Below the pieces are notes generated by a model, which saw nothing but the letters and a program-made list of their open reading frames with translations, had not been told where the DNA came from and made no database searches. A stretch of DNA of 64,000 nucleotides from the NCBI GenBank assembly GCA_033239125.1, contig BSWB01000004.1, forward strand, positions 117,623,235-117,687,234, in the 5' to 3' direction. Source of the DNA: Fagopyrum homotropicum (taxonomy: Eukaryota > Streptophyta > Magnoliopsida > Caryophyllales > Polygonaceae). Below, in pieces: positions 54,445-63,937 of the stretch (position 1 is its first letter; each line of letters starts with the position of its first letter). The translations under genes and the position numbers were made by a program.

Positions 54445-55551
54445 GTACACTCTGGTCACATGTGTCCAGGATCACCACAGTTGAAGCACTATCGTCTCTT
54501 CTCTATAGTCAATGCAGATGAGGGGTAACCCTGACGTCTCTGCCTCCACCCAGAACCAGAAGCTCCTTCAACGCCACTAGTTTGTCCAGTACGCTGCCTC
54601 TTCTCAGACCGTCCCGTCTGAGAAGCCCTCCTCTGACTGGATCTCTCACGCTCATAAGCAGAAGCCCAGTCTTGTTAATCTGCCAAGGACTCGCAATGGA
54701 ATCCCGCCATATAGGAGTGTAATCTCCCTCAGCCGACGGGAGAACATGTACGCATGTTGGTCCTTAGAAGGTGCAGCTGGACCCAACAATGCTAACTTTG
54801 TCTGGAAGCGGCTGATGGCATCTGCAATCGACACATCCTCAAATCCGGGCTCCACGAAGTCCTGCAGCTTCTCCCTCCTCAGTGAGGCAGGACAGAACTG
54901 CTCTCTAATCATACTCCTCATTTGATTGTAGCTAGTGGCTCTAGCTCGTACGGTCCTCCACCACTGATGAGCAAGGTCACGGAATAGAGTCTGAACTAAC
55001 TCTATCCGTCTGTCCTCTAGACATCTGATGGACTCTAAAGAAGAATCCACATGTCCAATCCAGACCTCTGTCTCCAATCCCACCTTCCTAGAGAAAGGTG
55101 GTACGCCCAGCTGATGGAATGCCTTCAACCAGGTATTTGGTCGAGGCCCTCTATACTCCTCTAGAGCTTGAACAGTCTCAGCAGCACGTGCCCGCATAAC
55201 TGGCACCTGAGTGGCTCCTTGGGACATCTCAGAAGATCCCTCGTGCACTGGTAGATTTGGGTCCCGTTTGTTTGCTCTGGCAGCCTCCTCAACATGTCAG
55301 ATATAGTCACGAAACTCTGGGCCCCTCATGGAGATACGATCCGAGTCATCTGACTGGACTTGGTGTGAATGTTGTCTCCTATATTCACCACTCCTCGTCT
55401 TTGGGACGACACTCTCAACAATCTCCTCATGAACCTCCTCCACTACTGGTGGATCAGCAGCGGGAACTGGTCCCTGACCTATCACGCCCGGAGGAAGAGG
55501 TGGTCTACCTCTACCCCGACCTACAACAGAAGTAACTCTAGTCCGAGCCAT
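54445..55551 (-). pseudogene. Gag of chromovirus B
   Basis: From the ATG at 55,551 the frame begins MARTRVTSVVGRGRGRPP. It meets one TGA at 55,297-55,299 (an Arg codon would fit), then continues to 54,652. The gag domain is visible (FRDLAHQWWRTVRARATSY, MIREQFCPASLRREKLQDF, then FQTKLALLGPAA). Past a frame change it reaches a first zinc knuckle, CFNCGDPGHM then a stop then PEC, at 54,450-54,500, which the family II solo LTR separates from the second knuckle. The structure is that of a Tekay/Del-type Gag. Confidence 0.83.
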
Positions 55552-55839
55552 CTACGGGGTATGCACACCTAACTTATAAGGCTCTATATAGGCCATATGT
55601 ATAAATATATATATATATACACACACACACGTGCACATAGTCCATAATACATATATATACATATATATACTGCAGAGATCCATGACATATGTGACGACTC
55701 CTCGTACATCCTATCCCAAAACAACACTTTTAAAACCAAAAATCCTTTGAAAACGTGAGACCTCTTTCTGGTTTTGTTTATTTTATCTATCAAGCCTCAT
55801 TGCAGGTAGCAAGTGTCACTGTCATTGTTGCCAACCTAA

Positions 55840-55852
55840 GGCTCTGATACTA
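55840..55852 (-). other. primer binding site of chromovirus B, initiator tRNA-Met type
   Basis: The minus strand reads TAGTATCAGAGCC, one base different from TGGTATCAGAGCC. It lies a few bases inside the LTR end at 55,857. About 300 bp of untranslated leader separate it from the gag start. Confidence 0.82.
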
Positions 55853-55856
55853 ACTT

Positions 55857-56326
55857 TGTACACCCCAAATCCGCGGGACTCGAGATGCCACATTGGGATA
55901 GGATCTCACAATGGATTCTGACCCTTCCCTGACAACAAGTTCACTGGACCTTACAACATGGCACTGGCACTGACAGATATAAAACAAATACATGAAACTG
56001 TATAAACTGTACAACCAAAAGGTAAGTAAGATCATAGCCGAGTATAAAGCAACACCCTCACACATGAGGTATACAAAACATCATCCTCACGTAGGAGGGA
56101 AACATAAACATCCCCAAACCTTAACCCCATAATGTACGAGAGTCCTCGGCCTGTCACCCTGCCAGATCACTCAGCAGCTCGTCTATCTTGTAAGGCATCT
56201 ACAACATGGTATGAAACCATTAGCCAACCATACGTATATAAAATAATGTATAAGCACAAGCACAAGTCATGAAAGATAAACACATAAGCATGTTGTCACA
56301 CATTTACTCATTTTATTATCTTCATA

Positions 56327-56380
<54 letters not shown>

Positions 56381-56382
56381 TA
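55857..56382 (-). repeat. 5' LTR of chromovirus B, truncated at a TA run
   Basis: The plus strand starts TGTACACCCCAAATCCGCGG and matches the reverse of the solo LTR end at 9,705 for about 0.5 kb. The match stops in a long TA microsatellite (about 56,333-56,380). The remaining 1.6 kb of LTR expected from the 2,127-bp solo copy is missing. No target duplication is visible. Confidence 0.8.
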
Positions 56383-57208
56383 GGGTCGGGATCAAGTAAG
56401 AACATGTTTTACAGTAAGAAATAAGAACAATTATGAATCGTCAGATCAATGCACGGATGGCTTGGATTTTACGTCAAAATAAGGCAAGATTCTATTGTAA
56501 TTTATTATAGTCTCGTGCTTATGGTAAAAAAAATATACACGATATGTTTATATGGAAAGAAATTTCTTATTTTATAATTAATGTTGTACGGATAATAAAA
56601 TATATGTAGTCGTGCATCAATTAATTTGTGCATAAGAATAAGTCGTGCATGTAAGAGAATAGAGTCGTGCATGTAATGTTAACGTGTGCTAGTAGCACTA
56701 CTTGTGCATGTATATTTAACAAGTGCATGTAATTTTAGCGTGCACACGCTAACTAACACTACTAACTTAAACTTAATCGTGTATAATTTGAAAATGCACT
56801 AGCTACCAGCGCTATTAACACTACTAACTTAAACGTGTGTATTGTGTAATTTGAATGTGCACCAGTAACTAAAAAACGTGTATCTACTAGCGCTAGTAAC
56901 TAAAAACGTGTATATGAAGTAGTGTATATTAAAGATTAAGTCGTGCATGTACATATATATGTTAATTCTAACACCATGAAAAATAAAAAATAATGAATAT
57001 ATTAAACCGTGTAGTTAGTATTGAACACATTTATATCTTACATGGTAACCGAAGATATATTTCCCAAAAAAACACATGTAGTTAATTACTTAATTAGTAT
57101 ACATAAATAAGAATGAATCATGAACGTCGATTGTGTTTAATCATGTGGACGAGATGTGTTCTCATTTTTTTTTACCGTAAGTCATGTTCTTACTTGATCT
57201 TAACTCTC
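56383..57208. mobile_element. non-autonomous inverted-repeat element within TA-rich DNA (MITE-like)
   Basis: GATCAAGTAAGAACATG at 56,390-56,406 has a perfect 17-bp inverted copy at 57,183-57,199. Subterminal sequence is also partly mirrored (TTTACAGTAAGAA against TTACGGTAAAAA). Both outer sides are TA repeats. The inside, about 0.8 kb, is AT-rich and repeats the words TCGTGCATGTA and GTGTATNNANTAG without coding potential. This fits a small DNA transposon derivative that targets TA microsatellites, as described for rice Micron elements. The exact ends are uncertain by a few bases. Confidence 0.65.
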
Positions 57209-57693
57209 TATCTATATATATATATTATCATAATTGGTAGATTCAAATTATATTTGACATGGATGTTATCAGATTGGGGGCAGGTTGAATGATTAGGTGA
57301 ATAAAGATCCAAATTATATTTGACAATATATTGTTTCTATTATGGCAAGGAATCAAAATTTTAAGGCTCGAAAAAAATAACTTCAAATCTTGTCGTAAAT
57401 CCTTCCAAAACAATGAAATTTTCACACATAAAAGGGAAAATAAAAATCCGATGTGGAAATCACACATAGATTCTCTGCGCAGCCTGCACTTGACTACCCA
57501 TCAAATCAGACAGATCTTATAGTTACCCATGCTAAAATATTGAGTATTCGAGACCTGTTCGTATATGGCTACAAGAGACAAGGCTATTTAGGTAAATTCG
57601 CATGCAGACGCATCTCCTCCATTCATTTCTGCCCTCATAACAAAACCCTCTAAAACCAGCTAGCCGTCTCCTCTACTTTCAGAGTTCACAAAC
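57209..57693 (+). promoter_or_regulatory. upstream region of the AHAS gene
   Basis: This is 485 bp of AT-rich DNA between the inverted-repeat element and the AHAS start codon. A short direct repeat (AAATTATATTTGACA at about 57,245 and 57,311) and a CTC/TCT-rich leader just before the ATG (57,663-57,682) are visible. A TATA-like CTATTTAGG lies at about 57,583, but I do not regard it as certain. The promoter and 5' UTR must lie here or include the transposon. Confidence 0.5.
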
Positions 57694-59667
57694 ATGGCAG
57701 CCACTACTGCTCCTAAATCTCCATTCTCTCATTTCCATACCCATTCCAAACCCACCCCTTCACTCACCGTCCGCCCACACTTTACCATCCGCCGCCACCA
57801 ACGCCTCATCTCCTGCTCCCTCTCTTCTTCCAACAACCCCAAACCGCCCTCCGCCACCTCTGCCGCGGCCGCCCCCACTGCCACCGTCTCCCCCACCATT
57901 CAAAATGCGCCCTTCGTTTCCCGATTCGGCGATGACCAGCCCAGGAAAGGCTGCGATGTGCTCGTTGAAGCCCTGGAGCGAGAGGGAGTCACCGATGTCT
58001 TCGCTTACCCCGGCGGCGCATCCATGGAGATCCATCAAGCCCTGACTCGCTCTGGTATCATTCGGAATGTCCTCCCCCGCCACGAGCAGGGTGGTGTCTT
58101 CGCTGCCGAGGGATACGCTCGCGCCACTGGCTCCGTCGGTGTATGTATCGCCACCTCCGGTCCTGGAGCCACTAATCTTGTCTCCGGTCTCGCTGATGCT
58201 CTCCTTGACTCCGTTCCAATGGTTGCGATCACCGGCCAGGTCCCTCGCCGAATGATTGGAACCGATGCTTTCCAGGAAACCCCCATTGTGGAGGTAACTC
58301 GCTCTATCACCAAGCACAATTACCTCGTTCTCAATGTTGAAGATCTTCCTAGGATTGTCAAGGAGGCTTTCTTCCTGGCCAACTCGGGTCGACCTGGTCC
58401 GGTTCTGATTGATGTGCCCAAGGATATCCAGCAGCAAATGGTGGTTCCTAATTGGGATCAGCCGATGCAATTGCCTGGTTACTTGGCGAGGTTGCCGAAG
58501 CCGCCTCAAGAGCAACACTTGGATCAGATTGTACGGTTAATCTCTGAGGCGAAGAAGCCTGTGCTGTACGTGGGTGGTGGATGCTTGAATTCTAGCGAGG
58601 AGCTTAGGAAATTCGTCGAGTTAACTGGTATTCCTGTTGCTAGTACATTGATGGGTCTCGGTTCGTTTCCATGCTCCGATGATCTGTCGCTTCAGATGTT
58701 GGGAATGCACGGAACTGTCTATGCTAACTATGCTGTTGACAAGGCTGATTTGTTGTTGGCGTTTGGGGTTAGGTTTGATGATCGTGTGACTGGTAAGCTC
58801 GAGGCTTTTGCTAGTAGGGCCAAAATTGTTCACATTGATATCGATTCAGCTGAGATTGGGAAGAACAAACAGCCACATGTGTCGGTATGTGGTGATGTTA
58901 AGTTGGCATTGCAGGGGATGAATAAGATCTTGGAGTCCAAAAAGGGGAAAATGAAGTTTGACTTCTCTTCTTGGAGGGAAGAGCTGCAAGAGCAGAAGGT
59001 GAAGTACCCACTAAGTTTCAAGACTTTTGGAGATGCAATCCCACCACAGTATGCGATTCAGATGCTCGACGAGCTGACTAATGGAAATGCAATCATAAGC
59101 ACTGGTGTGGGACAACATCAGATGTGGGCAGCTCAGTTCTACAAATACAACAAGCCTAGACAGTGGCTGACCTCAGGCGGGTTGGGTGCCATGGGTTTTG
59201 GCTTACCAGCTGCAATGGGTGCAGCCGTTGCTCGGCCTGATGCTGTTGTGGTGGACATTGATGGAGATGGAAGCTTTATGATGAATGTGCAAGAGCTGGC
59301 TACAATAAAGGTGGAGAACCTCCCTGTGAAGATCATGTTGTTGAATAACCAGCATTTGGGTATGGTTGTGCAGTGGGAGGACAGATTCTACAAGGCGAAT
59401 CGAGCTCACACTTTTCTCGGGAACCCATCAGATACCTCTGAGATTTTCCCAAACATGCTGAAATTTGCAGAGGCTTGTGGAATTCCGGCTGCTCGGGTGA
59501 GCAAGGTGGAAGGGCTAAGGGGTGCAATTCAGAAGATGTTGGATACACCGGGTCCTTATCTGTTGGACGTGATCGTACCGCATCAAGAGCACGTGTTGCC
59601 TATGATCCCTAGCGGTGGGGGATTCGCGGATGTCATCACCGAAGGTGACGGAAGGATATCATATTAA
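57694..59667 (+). CDS. AHAS/ALS: acetohydroxyacid synthase (acetolactate synthase) catalytic subunit, 657 aa
   Basis: It catalyses the first common step of valine, leucine and isoleucine synthesis in plastids: two pyruvates to 2-acetolactate, or pyruvate plus 2-ketobutyrate to 2-aceto-2-hydroxybutyrate, using ThDP, Mg and FAD. Residues 1-75 are Ser/Thr/Pro/Arg-rich, a chloroplast transit peptide. The ThDP-enzyme N, middle and C domains follow (about 86-250, 275-410 and 470-620). The catalytic Glu is at 131 (PRHEQGGVFAAEG), and the ThDP motif runs from GDG (524-526) to NN (551-552). Numbering is 13 lower than Arabidopsis. Positions known to affect inhibitor binding (A109, P184, A192, D363, R364, W561, S640, G641) are all the common wild-type residues. 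The single open frame without introns is normal for plant AHAS. The ATG has an AAACATGGC context. Confidence 0.97.
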   Translation: MAATTAPKSPFSHFHTHSKPTPSLTVRPHFTIRRHQRLISCSLSSSNNPKPPSATSAAAAPTATVSPTIQNAPFVSRFGDDQPRKGCDVLVEALEREGVTDVFAYPGGASMEIHQALTRSGIIRNVLPRHEQGGVFAAEGYARATGSVGVCIATSGPGATNLVSGLADALLDSVPMVAITGQVPRRMIGTDAFQETPIVEVTRSITKHNYLVLNVEDLPRIVKEAFFLANSGRPGPVLIDVPKDIQQQMVVPNWDQPMQLPGYLARLPKPPQEQHLDQIVRLISEAKKPVLYVGGGCLNSSEELRKFVELTGIPVASTLMGLGSFPCSDDLSLQMLGMHGTVYANYAVDKADLLLAFGVRFDDRVTGKLEAFASRAKIVHIDIDSAEIGKNKQPHVSVCGDVKLALQGMNKILESKKGKMKFDFSSWREELQEQKVKYPLSFKTFGDAIPPQYAIQMLDELTNGNAIISTGVGQHQMWAAQFYKYNKPRQWLTSGGLGAMGFGLPAAMGAAVARPDAVVVDIDGDGSFMMNVQELATIKVENLPVKIMLLNNQHLGMVVQWEDRFYKANRAHTFLGNPSDTSEIFPNMLKFAEACGIPAARVSKVEGLRGAIQKMLDTPGPYLLDVIVPHQEHVLPMIPSGGGFADVITEGDGRISY

Positions 59668-60115
59668 CTAGTAGGATCCCCTCTCGCCCCCTGTGTAACA
59701 TCTGTTTCCTTTTGGTAATGATATTTATATGAAACAATCTCGCATGTTTCCAAGTTTACTTGTTTAGAGATAGTATGTTATCAGGCTCGTCAATCTGTTT
59801 GTAGCTTGTTTGCAAGTTTACTTGTTTAGAGGTAATGATATTTATATGAAACTTGTTTGTATGGGCACTTGATTTAGTATATTTGTTTCTTGACAATCAT
59901 AAATTTGAATCAAATCATGAACCTTCAAAATCACTCAACCAAATGGATCAAGAAAGCTACCCATTACCAATTTACCATCAAATCTCACTGTTGCACACAC
60001 TCAAAGCATGACTTCTTGTGTTTTTTAAGGCCGATGCTTCAAACACAAGCAACCACCCTTGTTTTTTTCTGATAAAAAAACTTCCCACCTGTTGTTAAAC
60101 AACTTTCCTCCCAAG
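59668..60115 (+). other. AHAS 3' UTR and spacer before the DUF579 gene
   Basis: The AHAS 3' region contains partial duplications: GGTAATGATATTTATATGAA at about 59,714 and 59,832, and CAAGTTTACTTGTTTAGAG at about 59,752 and 59,813. Poly-A signal-like AT-rich words are present, but no exact AATAAA was located. The part from about 59,900 would hold the promoter and leader of the next gene, as both genes face the same way. Confidence 0.55.
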
Positions 60116-61003
60116 ATGCCCCCAGGCGCAACAAATTCTCCAGCCTTACATCCCTTTTCCAAAAACCCACAAGTCATGTTCACCAAGAAGAGGCTTGTTC
60201 ACTTGCTCCTCGTTGTGCTCGCTTGTATGTCTGTTTTTCGCCTTGTACGTCTCGCCATCACCACCTTCCCTTACTCCCCTGTACCATCCCTTTTCCCTCC
60301 CCTGAAAAGAAACATATCATCCCTTTCTGATTTATCAAATTCCTTGAGAAATCGATCTATTACAAATCCTGGTCCTATTCTCACATTCAAAGAGTTGAAG
60401 TTCTTGACAGATCTCATCTCTCACAAAGCACCCTGCAATCTTCTCATCTTTGGATTAGACCCGGAATACCTCATCCTCTCAGAAATCAATTCAGAAGGAA
60501 AAACCATAATCCTTGAGGATAACCCTCAAAAGCTGCGGTTGTTTGGAAGATCAAACAACACGATAATCCACCAGGTAGACTATCCAATGCAGGCAAAAGA
60601 GGCGTACAAGGCGCTTAAGCAGGCACGGAAGAAAGCTAGCTGTTCTTACCGATCGGGGCCACTCGAAGCCTCCCAGTGCAGTCTAGCATTGACATCTTTA
60701 CCAAAGGAGGTGTACAGGCATAAGTGGGATGTGATAATCGTTGATGGGCCAAGGGGTGACAGACCGAGTGCTCCTGGAAGGATGGCTCCGATCTACAGTG
60801 CAAGTATGCTGGCCAGGGCTGGAAACCAGACAAATGTTGTGGTACATGATGTGGATAGGATGATTGAGAAATGGTTTTCATGGGAGTTCTTGTGTGAAGA
60901 TAACTTAGTTTCTTCTAGGGGGAGATTCTGGAACTTCTTCATAGAGGGTAGGAGTGTCCATCACTCCAATTCTACAAGCTTTTGCCCTCCAAAAGTCGGC
61001 TAA
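60116..61003 (+). CDS. DUF579-family protein (GXM/IRX15-like), 295 aa
   Basis: DUF579 proteins act in the Golgi on cell-wall polysaccharides. Members include glucuronoxylan 4-O-methyltransferases (GXM), arabinogalactan methyltransferases and the IRX15/IRX15-L xylan proteins. Here a short basic N-terminus is followed by one hydrophobic segment (residues 28-41), giving a type II membrane anchor. The domain covers about 90-290: CNLLIFGLDPEYL (107-119), ILED (131-134), WDVIIVDGPRGD (204-215), PGRM (219-222), VVHDVDR (241-247) and FLCEDNLV (257-264). The ATG at 60,116 has a good context (CAAGATGCC), and upstream in-frame sequence has no ATG. No intron is needed. The overall pattern seems closest to the IRX15-like side, but the subclade and substrate cannot be fixed by eye. 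Confidence 0.88.
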   Translation: MPPGATNSPALHPFSKNPQVMFTKKRLVHLLLVVLACMSVFRLVRLAITTFPYSPVPSLFPPLKRNISSLSDLSNSLRNRSITNPGPILTFKELKFLTDLISHKAPCNLLIFGLDPEYLILSEINSEGKTIILEDNPQKLRLFGRSNNTIIHQVDYPMQAKEAYKALKQARKKASCSYRSGPLEASQCSLALTSLPKEVYRHKWDVIIVDGPRGDRPSAPGRMAPIYSASMLARAGNQTNVVVHDVDRMIEKWFSWEFLCEDNLVSSRGRFWNFFIEGRSVHHSNSTSFCPPKVG

Positions 61004-61821
61004 CCAGAGAAGGGCATAATTCACCTATTTCCTCTTTCTTTCATGTGTTTGTAGGATTTTTGTTATTATTCATTCCATTTAAAAACCTTCTAGATTATAC
61101 AGAAAAACGGACAACAGTATGTAGGTAGGAAATTGCCAGCTACAGTTGAGACTTGATAGTTGATACTGTAGATGAAGAAACCAGTTATGAATTTCGAGGT
61201 CGGCAGCTAACTGAATATTCTGGTTGATCATATAACCCTGTCCTCAAATTATGCCAACAGAACCGCTGCAGCTCATTTTCATTAATTTACTATTTTTGGG
61301 ACATGCTTTTCTGGACAACACAGTGTATCTTACATACTCAAAATAATAAATAATTATCGTTTTAACCTGTTAAAAAATAATTATCATTATTTGAAATCTA
61401 CTTCACTAATATTATATCCTTCTAATCACATTTTATTCTTATAATTATTTGTGAACAATTGAGTATTTTACAAGGAAAAAGTAGAAAGCAGTATGCCAGG
61501 AGTCGGCCATGCTGCTGTATGAATCGGGTTTGTCCTTACAAAAGTCCCTCGCTAGATTCAAGTGAATTCACCGATTCAGGGACATCATATGAACATGATG
61601 TTGTGTTGTGAAATATGCTGATACAATTTCAGTTCCTAATTTTGCCGGTCTTGGTACCTGTGTGTACATATTTGTCAATATATGTAGGCATTGCGTATCT
61701 TCAAACTTTGGAGGAAAAAAAAAAATTACGTCCAGACACACGTAAAGAAGAAAAAGCTTTCTTTTGACCTAATAGCAAAAAGGTTAGGCCTAAGTAACTA
61801 GTGAGTTTTTTCCGGCAACTT
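61004..61821. other. DUF579 3' UTR and start region of the LINE
   Basis: No protein is supported. The first part is the 3' UTR of the DUF579 gene. It is followed by AT-rich DNA with repeated AATAATAAATAATTATC-like words (61,340-61,395), then sequence from roughly 61,480 that may be the LINE 5' untranslated region. The LINE start and its target duplication could not be located. Confidence 0.5.
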
Positions 61822-62673
61822 ATGGTGGAGGATACACCTCCGGCGGTGGCTACTGATGGTGTAAGTCTCGAAAGTAGTGACAATGGAGATTCGGTTATGG
61901 GAGAAGCAACAATTGCCCCTCAGCCCTTGACTATGCAGAATAGTGAAGTTGTTGTTACGGGTAATGAAGAGCCTATTGTGGATTCTGTTATGGGGGAAGT
62001 TTCAGTTCCATCTCAACCCATGTCTGTGCAGATAAGAGAGGGTGATGCTAACCCTAGTCCAGACCAGGAGGAGACTACTATACATGTAACCCAGGGAAAC
62101 CTTTCAAACCAGGCTATAACTACCTCTGGAACGCCTGGTTTGGAGACTGCTGAGGGCTCCGGCGTTCGATCTTGGAGTGAAGTCTTGGGAGGGATGAAGA
62201 ATATCCCCGCTGCTAGACCTGATTTAACTAAAGAGGATTTGCAGGGAAAGATATTTGTAAGTTATCCTTATGGTGATGATGATGACCCAATTATAGTTGT
62301 AGACAAAAAGGTTAATGAAGATCTCGAAGCTAGATGGAAACAATCGATTGTCTTCAAATTTCGCGGTTTTCCAATCGCCTTTCCAGTGATGAAGCGCAAG
62401 ATCACACAACTCTGGAACTGCGGAGAGAATATGCAGCTTATTGATTTGGATAATAACTATTTCCTAGCCAGATTCCGAAGTGAACACGAGCTTATGATGA
62501 TCCTGTCTGGAGGACCTTGGGTTGTCTTTGGAAGATGTCTTATTATGAAGAGGTGGTCGCCGGACTTATTACCTCCAACCCGATCACTTCTGCGCCTACT
62601 TGGGTCAGGATTACGGGAGTTCCGGTACAATGGTATCATGAAGTCTTCATTTGGAAGATGGCAGAAGGAGTAG
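61822..62673 (+). pseudogene. LINE ORF1, N-terminal part with DUF4283
   Basis: From the ATG at 61,822 about 130 residues of acidic, low-complexity sequence (SVMGEAT and SVMGEVSVP repeats) lead into DUF4283: FVSYPYGDDDDPIIVVDKKV, then QSIVFKFRGFPIAFPVMKRK, ARFRSEHELMMILSGGPWVV and FGRCLIMKRWSPDL. Near 62,590 the conserved reading leaves this frame and goes on in the frame of the next entry, so a one-base indel broke ORF1. ORF1 proteins bind the LINE RNA. Confidence 0.8.
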
Positions 62674-63548
62674 GAAAACTGATCACTATTGACCCAAAGA
62701 CGTTGCATTTCCATAGAGGTCGGTTTGTTCGGGTGTGTGTGGAAATTGATCTTAGTCGACCATTGAAGAAAGCAGTGTTCATTAATGGCATGAGATGTCC
62801 CGTGGAGTATGAAGGTTTAGACGTCATCTGCTTCAAGTACAGCAGGTACGGACACTACGCTTCCCACTGTAAGTATGGTGAGGCACCAACTGGTCACGGC
62901 AATGCAGATGGCCTAGACACTGAGGTGCATATTGCAACCTCAATTCCTAACTCTCAACAACCTATGGCTAGTTCTCCGACGCCGCTGCCTATTCCACAGT
63001 GTGACGATGCCGACTTTGGTCCATGGATGCTGGTGGCGCGTCGTGGGAAGATTGAGAAAGGAAAGAATCCTTCAGGGACCAAATCTGTATCAGGAAATTA
63101 GGCTGTTAGGATAGGGAATAATTATACACAAGGAAACGTATCGAGAAACCCTAATTATAAAGGGAAGAGTATCACACAAGATAAAGGAAAGGTTATTTTA
63201 CCGCAAGATAAAGGGAAGGCTATTGTAGTGGGCCAAACGAACTCAGATCTTTTGAACATGGGCCAGACGGTCATGACCCAGGAAGCATCCGACAGCGGCA
63301 CTAAAAACATCGTGAATACCCAGTCAGAAAGCCCAAATGGAACTCAAGTATCGAAGTGTAATCAGGTGCAAACGGTAGAGATTAGTGGACTGGCTGAAAA
63401 GCAACAACCAGATACGGTTATTTTTGCAACATTTTCTGCAAACACAAAAGCAGAAACAAGAGATGGTAAAGAAAAAAAAAGAATTGCAATAGAATCAAGA
63501 ATACAGCTAGACGAGCGGCATGGAGAGCCAAGAAAGCTGAAGATGTAA
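62517..63548 (+). pseudogene. LINE ORF1, middle and C-terminal part
   Basis: In this frame the match continues as TSAPTWVRITGVPVQWYH, then GRFVRVCVEIDLSRPLKKAV. The zinc knuckle follows as CFKYSRYGHYASHC, with Tyr in place of the second Cys (about 62,830-62,870). A TAG at 63,099-63,101 interrupts it. The same frame then runs to 63,548 through Lys/Gly/Gln-rich sequence without domains. At 63,546-63,550 the TAATG arrangement overlaps the next open frame. Confidence 0.75.
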
Positions 63549-63898
63549 TGCAGGAGACAATGAAGGCTAAACGTCAACGACAAGACTGCTCAGAAGTTCC
63601 TGTAAGTTCTCAGTGGGGCAACGGTAGCAGTGAAATTTCATCTGGTATTGTGCTCCCTAATGATTCACCCTCTCCTCAAACCTTTGTTTTTGAGGTAGTC
63701 TCTACCCTTGTTGATGCGGTTGTGTCGACTGAATGTGAAAGAGATGTCAGCACCCACAATGAGTGCAACAACTTAGAAGAATCCAGGGGCATGGAGGGGG
63801 TTACGTTCTCAGTGCAGCAGCTGAATCCAAGTGAAGTTGAAATGATAAGCAGCGTGGCGGCTTTTGGACAACAGGAGCTTAGGCAAGCAGCACAGTAA
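63548..63898 (+). pseudogene. LINE ORF1 tail
   Basis: This 116-codon frame begins at the ATG overlapping the upstream stop and ends 39 bases before the ORF2 ATG. It is acidic, with no recognised domain. It probably was the end of ORF1 before a frame change near 63,540. A separate small protein is less likely. Confidence 0.5.
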
Positions 63899-63937
63899 GT
63901 TAATCTTGCTGTCTTTTTCCCCTCTCCGACGTTATTA

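Larger units (their letters stand above)
25446..56382 (-). mobile_element. chromovirus (Tekay/Del-type Ty3/gypsy) B, host of the nested cluster
   Basis: The minus-strand pieces at 55,857-56,382 (5' LTR), 54,445-55,551 (gag), 52,141-52,825 (zinc knuckle and protease) and 25,446-27,619 (RT to integrase) are in element order and join exactly at target duplications of the inserted elements. They are therefore one broken element. The primer binding site is initiator tRNA-Met type. The remaining integrase, chromodomain (if present) and 3' LTR would be left of the window. Many stops and frame changes mark it as old. Everything in the window left of 55,857 lies inside it. Confidence 0.85.

Noticed and set aside
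57760..58518. 252-codon frame antisense to AHAS
   Set aside because: It is a shadow of the GC-rich 5' part of the AHAS gene. The protein is low complexity and has no family resemblance.
60059..60115. Longer start for the DUF579 gene
   Set aside because: The extension starts at TTG, not ATG. The first ATG in frame is 60,116, with a good context.
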